A DNA stretch of 64,000 nt from Oncomelania hupensis. Lineage: Eukaryota > Mollusca > Gastropoda > Littorinimorpha > Pomatiopsidae. The notes under the pieces are model-generated. The model did not search any database and had not been told where the DNA came from. It was given only the letters and a program-made list of their open reading frames with translations. Shown piece by piece: positions 54,901-64,000 of this stretch; the first letter of the stretch is position 1, and each line of letters opens with the position of its first letter. Where the stretch lies: contig CM072511.1 of assembly GCA_036898135.1 (NCBI GenBank), positions 159,651,152 through 159,715,151 of the forward strand, given 5' to 3'. Made by a program: the position numbers and the translations under genes.

Positions 54901-57900
54901 CTGTGGCTACATGTTTCCTCTAAACGTTGTTAAACATAAGTAAGACACGTTCTTTATTTGGGAAAAAAACGTAACGTGTTCGTCCGTTGAATAGTTTTTG
55001 CATTTAGTTTCCTTCATTATTTATGTAACTGGTTAATCCGTAAGGCCTACTTCAGCATGCAGACAATCAACATATCACAAAATTAGTATAGAAACAATTA
55101 AAGAACACGATTCTGGCACCTGCAATGTTTTTGGTTCTAACTTTTGCTTCAGTAGATCAGCAGCAATGTTTGGCAAGGCCATTGCCATGGTGATAGAATC
55201 TCCAAGATCAAGGTCCTTCATGACTTCGTTGATGACCTTGAAGTCTTTATGTAGCTGCTTGAGCGTGTCCCGCAATTGCTTCTTCATAGTGCTGCTGTTA
55301 GTCGTCGTCTCGATGCACGTCACCTGTGCATTTAACATCCAAACAGATTCCGAACAACCATTGTAACTGAATTAATCAGGCTTGTTGTATTATAGCATTG
55401 GAAATCACACATTTATAATAAATTCTAAGAACTAAGAATGCAACCCAAATATTTCTTTGATTTCCTTGAGACAAAATGTTTACGTGTTTTTGTTTTAGTT
55501 AGTTTTTAGTTGCTACTGATACTGTTACTTTTACCAATAATGTCAGCAAGAATAACCCAATCTGGTCCTGATTTGGCTCTTTCTGCTGGACCTAACATAA
55601 CAACTATGTATGTATGTCAGTGTTACGTTTGAGACGCGCACGATAGATGCAATAACAGAGTGTATTTACATTTGATTTGATTTTGCGTTGTTGTTAGAAG
55701 AAGCTTTGTATAATGTTGATAATTTTCTTTGGTCGATGTTATTGTAGAAATTTCTAGAATTACTTGTTTACTATCGATCAAAGCATCTAGATAAATCTAG
55801 TAATAGCTAAGAGATTACTCTAACCTAAAAAAGGTTATCTGACGTAAGACGATGCATAGTTCCGGTGACGAGTTTTATTTTGATTGGGTGTTATTGCGTC
55901 ATGCTGGAATGTTCGAACTTTCTCTCGATTATAAAGAGACTATATAAGTGGTGCATTGTGTCTGCTTGAGGAGTGAAAGAGTGATTGATTTATGGAGATT
56001 TTTGATGATGATCTTTGAAGTGATTTTCGGAAAGTGATCTTGTATGCAGTTGTTGATGTATGCTGAATAAAGTTGGAAAACTTCACACGACGACTTCTGT
56101 CTTGTTGCTGAGTGAACGGGCTGCGTGGATAAACGAATCCGAGTTAAACTTATCAAGATTCAAGCATCGGGGCTGAATTAACCATTGATAAAAATAACAA
56201 CCGTTTAACAGTCAGCAAGAATCTGACCTGCAAGCAGACGACGCCAATGTCAGGCCCCACAATCAGCAGGTCGTGGCTTCCCTCTTCGGCAGGCCTGGTG
56301 AGGACATCCAGCACACGTTTGGGCGCCTTCTTGAGGTAGCTCTCCTTGTACTTGTAATCACAGACCATGAAAGCTGCCTGGCCTAGATAGCGCAGACTCT
56401 GCTCCATAGCCCAACACACTCTGGCTAGCGCTTCTTGTCCACGCACTGCTGGACTTTGAGGTTGGTGCAGTACCTGGAACAACGGCAAAATACTAATGAC
56501 ATGGTTCATGGAACATTAATTGTATGATCCATTTTTTAAAAACCTGTGAATGTCAGTAAGTAGCCCTAAATACTTGAACGGGCAATCAACACAGGTCATT
56601 TGATTTCTGTAGCAACTACAGGCTCTCTACAGTCTTATGTTAATTTGAGACCCCATCTGGGCGATTCCTCTTGCTTGGCTTGGTGACCAGTGAGGTTACA
56701 GCCATGTTCGAAATTTAAACTGGAAATCTCATGAATCCACACTGACGATGCTCATACGCCCAAAATACGAACGATCCAACAGACAACGAACTGATAATAT
56801 ATCTGGTAAATAAAGGGAATGTACCTGATATCCTTCCCGGTCCTCCAGTTTCTGTTCATTGAAATACACAGCCGGTACCCTCACTATCTTGCCCAATATC
56901 TGCTGAACGGCGTATTGGTCATCCTTGGAATTTGGCGCTAGAGATTGCAGTGCATAATGACGCAGTTCCTCGTTCACCCTCTGTACGTCTTCCTTCGATA
57001 CTGACTGCATAATTTGGCTTGACGATGCACGAGTTTGCCTAGGACTGATGGGCTGATGGCGAAGGTCTTGTCGATCGTGGCCTCTCGGACGACGTTGTTG
57101 TGGCAGTTGAGCAGGTGAAAGAGGTGGGCGGTAGTGGTGCTGCCACATAGGAGGAGAAGGCTGGCGATGTTGCTGATTTTGCGGAATAAAAGGCTTAGCT
57201 GTAAGTCGTAACCGAGGATCTGGTCCCGCAAATTCACTTTCAGTGTCGAACTGCTGGACAGGCTGAATATCTGTAGAAATATGAGAAAATCAATGAATGA
57301 TGATCACGAGCGTCTATCATTCTGGATAGACCCCTAGATTTTGCAGGCTGTGTTTTCCCCCCACAGTGTAAAATAATTAATAACGCCGTCAAGGCATTTA
57401 AGATGTAATCACTAATAGTAAAATAACCATAAAATAACATTGCAACAAGTGATTCTGGATACAAGATCATGATTTCATGCAGGCTGATATCTTTGAGAAT
57501 GTAGATGCACATTCATTCAGAATAGACGCCTGAATATTTGATATCTTTAAATGTATTTGACATATCTCTCTAAAACCGTGCTCGCTGCAAATAATGTTTG
57601 ACGTCTGCGAGCAATATCACATTTAACGTAACTTCCAAGGGCAAGTGATAAATATTTTTGCCGCAGAAGCTTACCTTCGTTGATGGAGACATCCTCCACC
57701 AAGTCTTCCAGTGATGTAGGAACGCTGTGACTATGGCTTGAAAATCCTGGATTCGGGTAGACCACTGGCTCCACCAGTCTTTGTGGTACCATTATACCTG
57801 TCGGAGACAGACGTGTCATTTTGCTCTGTGGTGAGGTGTTGTGGAACAATGCACCTGGACTATACTGGAAGCTTGCTGGAGAACTGCCGGGCAATGCGGA

Positions 57901-58926
57901 ATGAGTTGCCATTTGCCGATGTAGAAACAAGGGTGTCCCAATGTATCCTTGAATAGTCGAAGCTTCAAAAGTCTGTTGCTTCTGTTCTGGTAGTTCCAAA
58001 TCCCTTATTGTCCACAAAAATTGTTTCTTTTCTTCCCTCCTCTGCTTTTGAAGCTTTTGTTTCTCCTGTTTCAAGTGTTCCTTCTCCTGTTCTAACTTTT
58101 TCTTTTCTATGTCAACGTTCCATCTTTCAATGTTTAGTTCCTGGCGCTGTTTTTCTAACTCAAACTGCTGTCTGTCAAGCTGCAACTGGTTTTCTCTGTG
58201 CTGCTGTTCCGTCATGTGCATACCAAGCATATGAGGCTGTTGGTAAGGACTTGCGGCAAATGGCACAGTCTGCAGAAAAGAGGGTGGACATGGTGGATAT
58301 GGGAACGTTGACATTGGGAATACAGGATGTCCTGAGAACATTTCATTGGTTACTGGAACTGCTGTAGGAACAGGTTGAACAAACAGAGGGATTCGACCTC
58401 CCGGCACAACAGTGGAGACCGGTGACTGGTGTGAAGCATGAAAATCGGCTGGTGAGGCGATGGTAAGAAAGCAGGGTGGTGGCGATTCTTTCTCTCTTTG
58501 AAAAACATCAGAATTAGTTAGGAACTGGACATGAGCACGTTGATATTCGCTAGCAACTGTCAATCCATCGCCTTCTTGCTGCTTCATTTGTGAATAAAAT
58601 TCGACTGTCCATTCAGAATCTGATTGTTGTATTTGATGCCCAGAATTCAGAGGACTGAAGACTTCAGAGTGTTCTCCAGCCTGAATTGGACCTGGATGGT
58701 ATTGACCAGCAGGACTATTGTAGGGCCCCATCTGACTGTGATAGGTTCCTGTTTCTGGTCCAGCATGTTGTCTGGGCGACGCTGCTATTTGAAACTGGGG
58801 GCTCTTCCCGGAGAATTCGTGACTATAGCCAGTTACTGCCGCACCTCCTTCAGCTTGTTCCTCGGTGATTCCTGGTGACTCCTGGACGTCACGGCCTTGA
58901 CCTGGGAATGAGTCTTGCTCCGACAT
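51902..58926 (-). CDS. 1297-residue protein with coiled coil, weak NERD-like region and degenerate SF1-helicase-like P-loop
   Basis: Six minus-strand exons join in phase: 58926-57675, 57270-56825, 56473-56228, 55323-55120, 54900-54659 and 53405-51902 (3894 nt including the stop). Exon 1 is Pro/Gln/Ser-rich, then a Glu/Lys/Gln coiled coil at about residues 238-305 (LEQEKEHLKQEKQKLQKQ). Exon 3 ends with HDLLIVGPDIGVVCLQ (about 633-648), shaped like the core strand pair of NERD/restriction-like nucleases but with the usual Glu-x-Lys not preserved. Exon 6 opens with VLTQKQHQLM, then VLIESPQGCGTSLLLQL (about 852-868), like the Q-motif and Walker A of UvrD/Rep-type helicases but with GCGTS in place of GxGKT. 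Catalytic function is therefore doubtful. The C-terminus has regular alpha/beta stretches. I do not know its name. A nucleic-acid-sensing or scaffold role would fit but is inference. Confidence 0.78.
53406..54295. other. Last intron of the 1297-residue gene, no feature
   Basis: AT-rich intron without recognised repeats except the family fragment that begins at 54296. Confidence 0.5.
54296..54546 (-). repeat. 576-bp family copy, 5' truncated
   Basis: The plus strand reads GGTCCAGCGGACTGCAAAGA ... AAACAACCCCAGTGGTAACA ... GGCATCCTACACAGGGGACG, the complement of the family 3' half. It ends within the TTTGTTTTT core. It lies in the last intron of the 1297-residue gene. Confidence 0.78.
55560..55600 (+). 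repeat. Short 3'-tail fragment of the 576-bp family
   Basis: TCTGGTCCTGATTTGGCTCT and CTGCTGGACCTAA match the family end. It lies 20 bp upstream of the solo LTR at 55621. Confidence 0.5.
55621..56210 (+). mobile_element. Solo LTR (590 bp) with GTCAG target duplication
   Basis: It starts TGTTACGTTTGAGACG and ends CCGTTTAACA, so the ends are TGTTA...TAACA. GTCAG lies at 55616-55620 and 56211-56215. Inside are a TATATAAGTGG promoter-like site near 55942 and AATAAAGTTGG near 56065. No internal element remains, so it arose by LTR-LTR recombination. A diverged, inverted relative is at 3020-3576. It sits in the intron of the 1297-residue gene, 17 bp from the exon 3 donor boundary. Confidence 0.9.
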
Positions 58927-59361
58927 GACGCGGAAATGACGTCACGCATGTCGTTCCCCGGAAGTTATGTAAAGTACTGAAATTCAAACTACGGTATAAA
59001 ATATAGGCACTATTACAGCACTAGTCTTTGTTTGAAAATTTTTTTTTTTTATCAACAGCCTATTTGTGGTAGGTCATAACTATCAAATCAGGCGATAATA
59101 AATTGACGCCGGTCATACATGTACATTCCAAAGTAAAGACTGATATCATAGATTTTACACACCTGCTGATTAGAGTGGATTAGTGCTGATTTAGTTCGCA
59201 GTGCAGTCTACAATCCTCCATCGTAACTGCCTACATGACTGATCTTCTTGTATCTTGTCAACCACTATAGACACTCTTCTACATGTCTAGGTGTATCACG
59301 GTTAGTGGTATTTAATTTTCATTAACAACAACAACAACATGGTTTCAGTGAACTACTGGAT

Positions 59362-59363
<2 letters not shown>
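58927..59363. other. Region upstream of the 1297-residue gene
   Basis: No frame or repeat family recognised. It presumably holds the promoter and 5' untranslated region of the minus-strand gene. No TATA box stands out. Confidence 0.4.

Positions 59364-59434
<71 letters not shown>
59364..59434. repeat. (GA)n microsatellite
   Basis: About 70 bp of uninterrupted AG dinucleotides. Confidence 0.97.
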
Positions 59435-59437
<3 letters not shown>

Positions 59438-59585
59438 GAGTTTCCACATTTGCGGTAGGGGTGGTCATGGAGTTATTTTCCTTTATTGAGGGGGTTGATA
59501 CAGAATTCTATCTATCTAATCTCTCAGCCTGTCAGGTCGTTGGGGAGACATGAGGGACGTGCTGTCGCGGAGAGTTTTCGCCACT

Positions 59586-62400
59586 TTAATGTCTTTTGCT
59601 GTCGTCAGGAGGCGCGACATGTCCAGCGCCCGTCCATGTTTGGACATTATCTGTCCAGAACTTTCTTAACCTTCCTCTGCGCCTGCATCCTTCCACTGTT
59701 CCTTGCATAATGGTTTTTGCAATGTTGTCAGGCCGCGTCACGTGACCAAACCACGCCCACTTTCTCCTCTTCACTGTGGCAAGAAGTGGTTGCTAAGGAC
59801 CCGCAAATCACGTGACCAGGTTCCTGGCGTACTTGTTGGTTTTGCTTTTGTACCTGGCGATTTGCAGCATTCTGTTTTGCTTTTGTACCAGGCGATTTGC
59901 AGCATTCTGTTTTGCTTTTGTACCAGGCGATTTGCAGCATTCTGTTTTGCTTTTGTACCTGGCGATTTGCAGCATTCTGTTTTGCTTTTGTACCAGGCGA
60001 TTTGCAGCATTCTGCGGTAGCATTTCAAAAGGTCTGAATACGTTGTGGGTTTTTTTTTTCGAGCTCTGCTGTCAAGGTCCAGCTATCGCAGCAGAACGGA
60101 TAGCACCAAAGCCCTGAAGAGTTTTATCTTCGTGCAGAAGCGTATTTCCATGCTCTTCCAGACCTTTTTAGTCCTGTCATTGTTGACATAGTCACTGCCA
60201 GTCTGGTCTTGACCTCTGTAGACGACCTGCCATCTTTTGTAATAATGGAGCCAAGATATTTTAAAGGACTCCACCTCTTCCAACTTCTCTCCATTCATGG
60301 TGATGTTGGCGCTTATGTCTCTGTGGCTGTTTACCATCATTTTGCTCTATTTTTTTAAAACTGACGTCCATTCCAGAGGGGCCCGCATGGTCAACAAATT
60401 TGTATCTCAAGTCTTCGAGTTCCTCCTCACTACCTCCCATTAGGTCAATATGATCAGCGAAGCGCATGTTGCACAGTTGTCTTCCTTCAACGTAGATGGT
60501 AGTGTAAACGTTCAGGAGGGTTTCTTGCATGATGTTCTTGAGAAACAAGTTGAAGAGGAGAGGGGCAGTAGACATCCTTGACGGAAACCCACTGTAGTCT
60601 GGAAGAGTTTTCTCGTATGACCATTATTGAAGACAGCACTTCTGGCAATGTTGTATAGTGCTTCTGTTGACTGAACCAAGCCCTCTTCTGTATTAAAGCG
60701 CCGAAGGAAAGGCAACAGATCGTGGTGCCAGACTCTATCAAATGTTTTTTTTTTAAGTCAATGAAGTTGTGGTAGAGATCTTGCTGATGTTGTAGTGTTT
60801 TTCAATGACGGTACGGCAGATTTCTTCTACCGTGCTTCTTCCTGGTCTGAAACCTGCATGTTCCTCTGCAAGTATCTCTTTGACCTGCGGTTTTTAACAG
60901 TTCAAAATGATTGTCAGCATGGTCTTACTGGGATGACTAATGAGGCTGATTGTTCTGTAGTTCTTGCACTGTTTCAGATTGCCTTTCTTAGGAATTGGGA
61001 TATCAATGACCGAATCCACTCTCGTAGTCATTCCTTTTTTGCCCCGATGTTCTGGCAGATAGATGGCTGCCAAGACTCTCGTCATTTCTTCTCCTCCATG
61101 CTTCAGCAGCTCTGCTAGAATGTTTATTTAATTTCATCGTTCTCATATAGCGCTTATCGATTATAGCGCTTATATGTTATCAGAGTATGGCGCTTTACCT
61201 ATCTTTATGCTGTGAATTGCCTGGTCTAACTCCTCTTTCAGTACTGGCAGTGGCTCTGGTGTTGTTGCCTGTCCTCCATTTTCCAGCAGTGGGTGTTTGT
61301 AAAGTTCCTGGTTTACCTCTTTAAAACAGCTGTGCTCTGTGATGGTTCAATGACTGAAGTCCTGTTCTGCTAGGCCTTTGTCAGCTGCTTGAGGGTGTTA
61401 AACACCTCCTTGCTGTTTCTTCTCTCCATGTTTTGCTGAATAGACTCGCACTACTTGTTGATCTAGACCTCTTTTGCTATTGTCATCTTCTTACGAACCA
61501 AGCGGTTGGCTTTACTTATCCTCGGCTGCCTGTGGTTTGGAGTGTATTGGTTCATCTGAACGCTCGAGCACCTCATCCGTGACCCAAGATCGCATCTGCT
61601 GTCTCCCGGACTGCTTTGCTAATGCTGTCTGTCAGCTCATTTACACCGCAGTCTACCAGGTTTAGTGCTGCAAATCTTCCACCTAACCGTGCTTGGAAAA
61701 CTGCTTCCACTTCAGGGTCTGCAAGCTTGCCCAAGTTGAACTTGATTTTGGGGGTGGCTGCCTGAAAAACCTTCATAGCTTTAGCTTCAAGGCCAACAGC
61801 ACCAGGCCCTGATCACTTCCTATGTCAGCTCCTGGGTAAGTCCGGGTCTTTGCTTTGTTGAGCAAAAATGAAGTCGATCTGGTTATGAACCTGCTCGTTT
61901 AGGGCATGCCACATTGTTCTTCTTGACAGCTTGTGCGGGAACATTGTTCACATTGGTGAGCCTGTGACTCTTTGCAAATTCTATGACCCTCAGACCTCTG
62001 TCATTTGTCTCACCGACGCCGAATTTTCCCACCGTTCCTGCACAGTGATCATACGCATCCTCGCCAATCTGGACATTCCAGTCGCTCCGTAGTGTATTAT
62101 GATGTCCTTTTGGGGAACTCTCTTAATTGTTTTTTCAAATCTGCATAGAAGTTCTCAACTTCATCATTGTTATGGTTTGTGGTCGGAGCAATATTCATGA
62201 ATAATGCTAATGTTCTTTTGTCTTCCTGCAAATCTCAGCGTGATGATCCTGCTGTTCTTTGAGGTTCAACTGATGATACACTGCGACATTTCTTGTCAAA
62301 CGATGAAGGCGACTCCGTCTTGGTGTATAGTTTCGTCGCCGCTGAAGCAGACCGTGTGATCACCTTCTTCATCTACAGAATTACCATCATTATAAATTGT
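59586..62400 (-). pseudogene. Decayed LINE, endonuclease to RT C-terminus, many frame breaks
   Basis: Read from 62400 downward, the minus strand shows an AP-endonuclease-like part (a DWNVQIG-type strand near 62075 and a VGETNDRGLRVIEFA block near 62000). Next is the RT start (DIPIPKKGNLKQCKNYRTISL near 61000). RT pieces follow at 60741-60487 (TVGFRQGCLLPLSSS), 60575-60261 (MRFADHIDLMGG, with DH where the second catalytic Asp belongs) and 60340-60083. The C-terminal WAWFGHVTRPDNIAKTIMQG is at 59774-59586. Stops and shifts occur throughout. It belongs to the same family as the split LINE at 49454/42097/26984. Confidence 0.82.
59835..60015. repeat. 36-bp minisatellite, about five units
   Basis: The unit is TTTTGCTTTTGTACC[A/T]GGCG followed by ATTTGCAGCATTCTG. 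Single A/T differences mark alternate units. It interrupts the decayed LINE. Confidence 0.95.
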
Positions 62401-62609
62401 ATTGCAATGTACCGAAAACAAGACTTTCCTTGAAAGAGTAGTCACAAGAACCTCTTAGAAAAAGCAAGGTCGATTACATCTATATTTATAGGCGTTGGTA
62501 GACAGAGCTGCGTCTATCATCAATTGAATCTATCAGAACATAATAATGTAATATTCTCAGAAATTGTATATGTTTGGCATTTGACACGCATGTGGACTAA
62601 AAGTATCGA

Positions 62610-62710
62610 TAATCCTATCCTATTCCGTAATTCGAAAGTCGTTGGGGCACTACAGATGATCGTTTAACCAGCTAACTGTCATCTGTGGTGCCCCAATGAC
62701 ATCGATCTTA
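62610..62710 (-). repeat. LINE 3'-end fragment with local hairpin
   Basis: CCTATCCTATTCCGTAATTC and GATCGTTTAACCAGC match the LINE 3' end (as at 26320-26400). The following TGTCATCTGTGGTGCCCC is an inverted repeat of the preceding GGGGCACTACAGATGA, giving a foldback of about 55 bp. Confidence 0.6.
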
Positions 62711-63619
62711 TCGATATTACAGAGGGAGTAAATCGTGTGGAGAGTGCAAGTCAGCGTAACTGGTGACGGTAATTGTAGTGTGACCGCAAAGGCGGACCTC
62801 TGCCCTAAGAGGGACAGGAACAAAGGGGACTAAACATTAGTAATAGACTAAAACAGCCTGTATTTTACCATTCAGAAAAAAAGAGGGTATCACACACACA
62901 CACGCACACGCACACCCCCCCCCCCCCCCCCACACACACACACGTTGTTCCACTTCCTACACCATCGCCAAGACTATCACTACAGCAAAAAGATATCAAG
63001 CCATTCAAATGTATTTCCAGACACAGACACAGAAAAGGCGAAAAAGTAATATTTTATCAAGTGTTAATTTTCTTGGCGTTTTTATTGTAACGAAGCGAAT
63101 TGAAAACATGGAATAATAAGCCACAATCTGAACTATCTGCAATAAACCAAAAAAGTCTAAATCGGCTCTGCCAATTTTTAGATATATAGCGCAGAACGTG
63201 TTTAGTATACGGTGAAGCACAATGATTTTTGTTCAGTGTTTTGAACAAAAAAGTTAAATTCGGAGCTTCCGCCGTTTTTGAAATATTAAGCAAAACGTGT
63301 TTCGCAACAAAATGCCCCAGTGACCTTGACCCTAACGTTTAGGTAGGCCTAATGTACCTGTGATGTTTGGTCAAAATCCGTGTAGTGGTTTTGGAGATGC
63401 GGAATCCAACGAACCGACCGACCATCAGACCGACATTTGGCTCGTATTTTTGATTCCTAACGCGACTATTTCAAAGTATTTTCAGATAAAATATACATTC
63501 ATTAATTTTTTTTAAAAGAGAATATTTGGGACTGAAAAGTTTTCAAAATTGCGTTGGCCGTTGGGGGATCAGTTAATACATCACCCAATAGCAAAACAAA
63601 TGGCAATGTACATCCAGAA

Positions 63620-63712
<93 letters not shown>

Positions 63713-64000
63713 AAGTTCGTTTATGCAAGTTGCACGAATATTTGGGGAATGTCAGCATTACCTTGCACAACAGTAGTATACGCCGTCCCAATCTTGAACT
63801 TTGAAATTCGCTGACTCGTTCCCTTTGATGAAATTCCTCTTTTTCCCAGAAATAATATTTTCTGCAGATTTTTTGTTTGCTGTGCAATGCAAGGGGTAGT
63901 CCACAGAGGGGATTTTTTCTTGTTCCCCCTGTGTGATTAGGCTATTCTTATACTCCACGTAATCAACGGAAATCTCCAAAGCTCGTCAACTGTACATGAC
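62711..64000. other. No gene; low-complexity tracts
   Basis: The stretch contains (CA)n and poly-C near 62891-62945 and a repeat-like GACCTTGACCCTAACG segment near 63318-63425. Frames through the GA tract are composition artefacts. Confidence 0.5.
63622..63711. repeat. (GA)n microsatellite
   Basis: About 90 bp of uninterrupted GA dinucleotides. Confidence 0.97.

Noticed and set aside
59771..60028. Repeated-peptide frames over the 36-bp units
   Set aside because: They are tandem-repeat artefacts. The unit length of 36 is a multiple of three, so every frame stays open.
63502..63887. Ser/Leu- and Glu/Arg-repeat frames
   Set aside because: Translations of the (GA)n microsatellite.

Overview
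The window looks like nuclear DNA of an invertebrate animal, most likely a mollusc. Genes are split by long introns with ordinary GT-AG junctions. tRNA-derived SINEs with a GCGCTATATAA-type tail, LINEs, LTR elements and microsatellites fill the gaps. The species cannot be named from sequence alone.

Three host genes are supported by splice-phase-consistent exon chains. (1) 2132-17201, plus strand: DNA polymerase kappa (POLK), lacking its first exons, with two UBZ-type zinc fingers and PCNA-binding motifs. Nine exons sum to 1115 codons. (2) 24208-17992, minus strand, convergent with POLK: a 212-residue multi-pass membrane protein in four exons that I do not recognise. (3) 58926-51902, minus strand: a 1297-residue six-exon protein with a coiled coil, a weak NERD-like patch and a degenerate superfamily-1-helicase-like P-loop.

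The centre (26300-50260) is a nest of mobile elements. An old minus-strand LINE copy (RTE-like endonuclease/reverse-transcriptase family) is split by three insertions: a 576-bp unnamed retroelement (26408-26983), a probable solo LTR (27010-42096) and a young Gypsy-type retrotransposon (42289-49453). Each has matching target-site duplications. Inside the solo LTR sits a 13.5-kb Polinton/Maverick-like virus-like element (27832-41369) with about 160-bp terminal inverted repeats and a TCCGT duplication.

The Polinton-like element carries an integrase, a packaging-type ATPase, a double-jelly-roll-type major capsid protein candidate, a family-B DNA polymerase and about nine accessory proteins. Several of these have hydrophobic tails or central segments. 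The four recognisable enzyme or capsid genes are frameshifted or truncated, while five structural or unknown genes remain open. The copy is therefore probably dead, but its gene set is largely readable.

The Gypsy element has near-identical 1.5-kb LTRs, a SCAN-like Gag and integrase placed before reverse transcriptase, the layout of Gmr1-type elements. It has lost nearly all of its RT and RNase H.

Elsewhere the window holds many copies of the 576-bp family, a solo LTR 17 bp from a splice donor, a 36-copy 37-bp minisatellite in a POLK intron, a nested LINE flanked by an unusually long direct duplication, foldback elements and several GA, CA, AT and ATAG microsatellites. The last 5 kb is a decayed LINE plus simple repeats.
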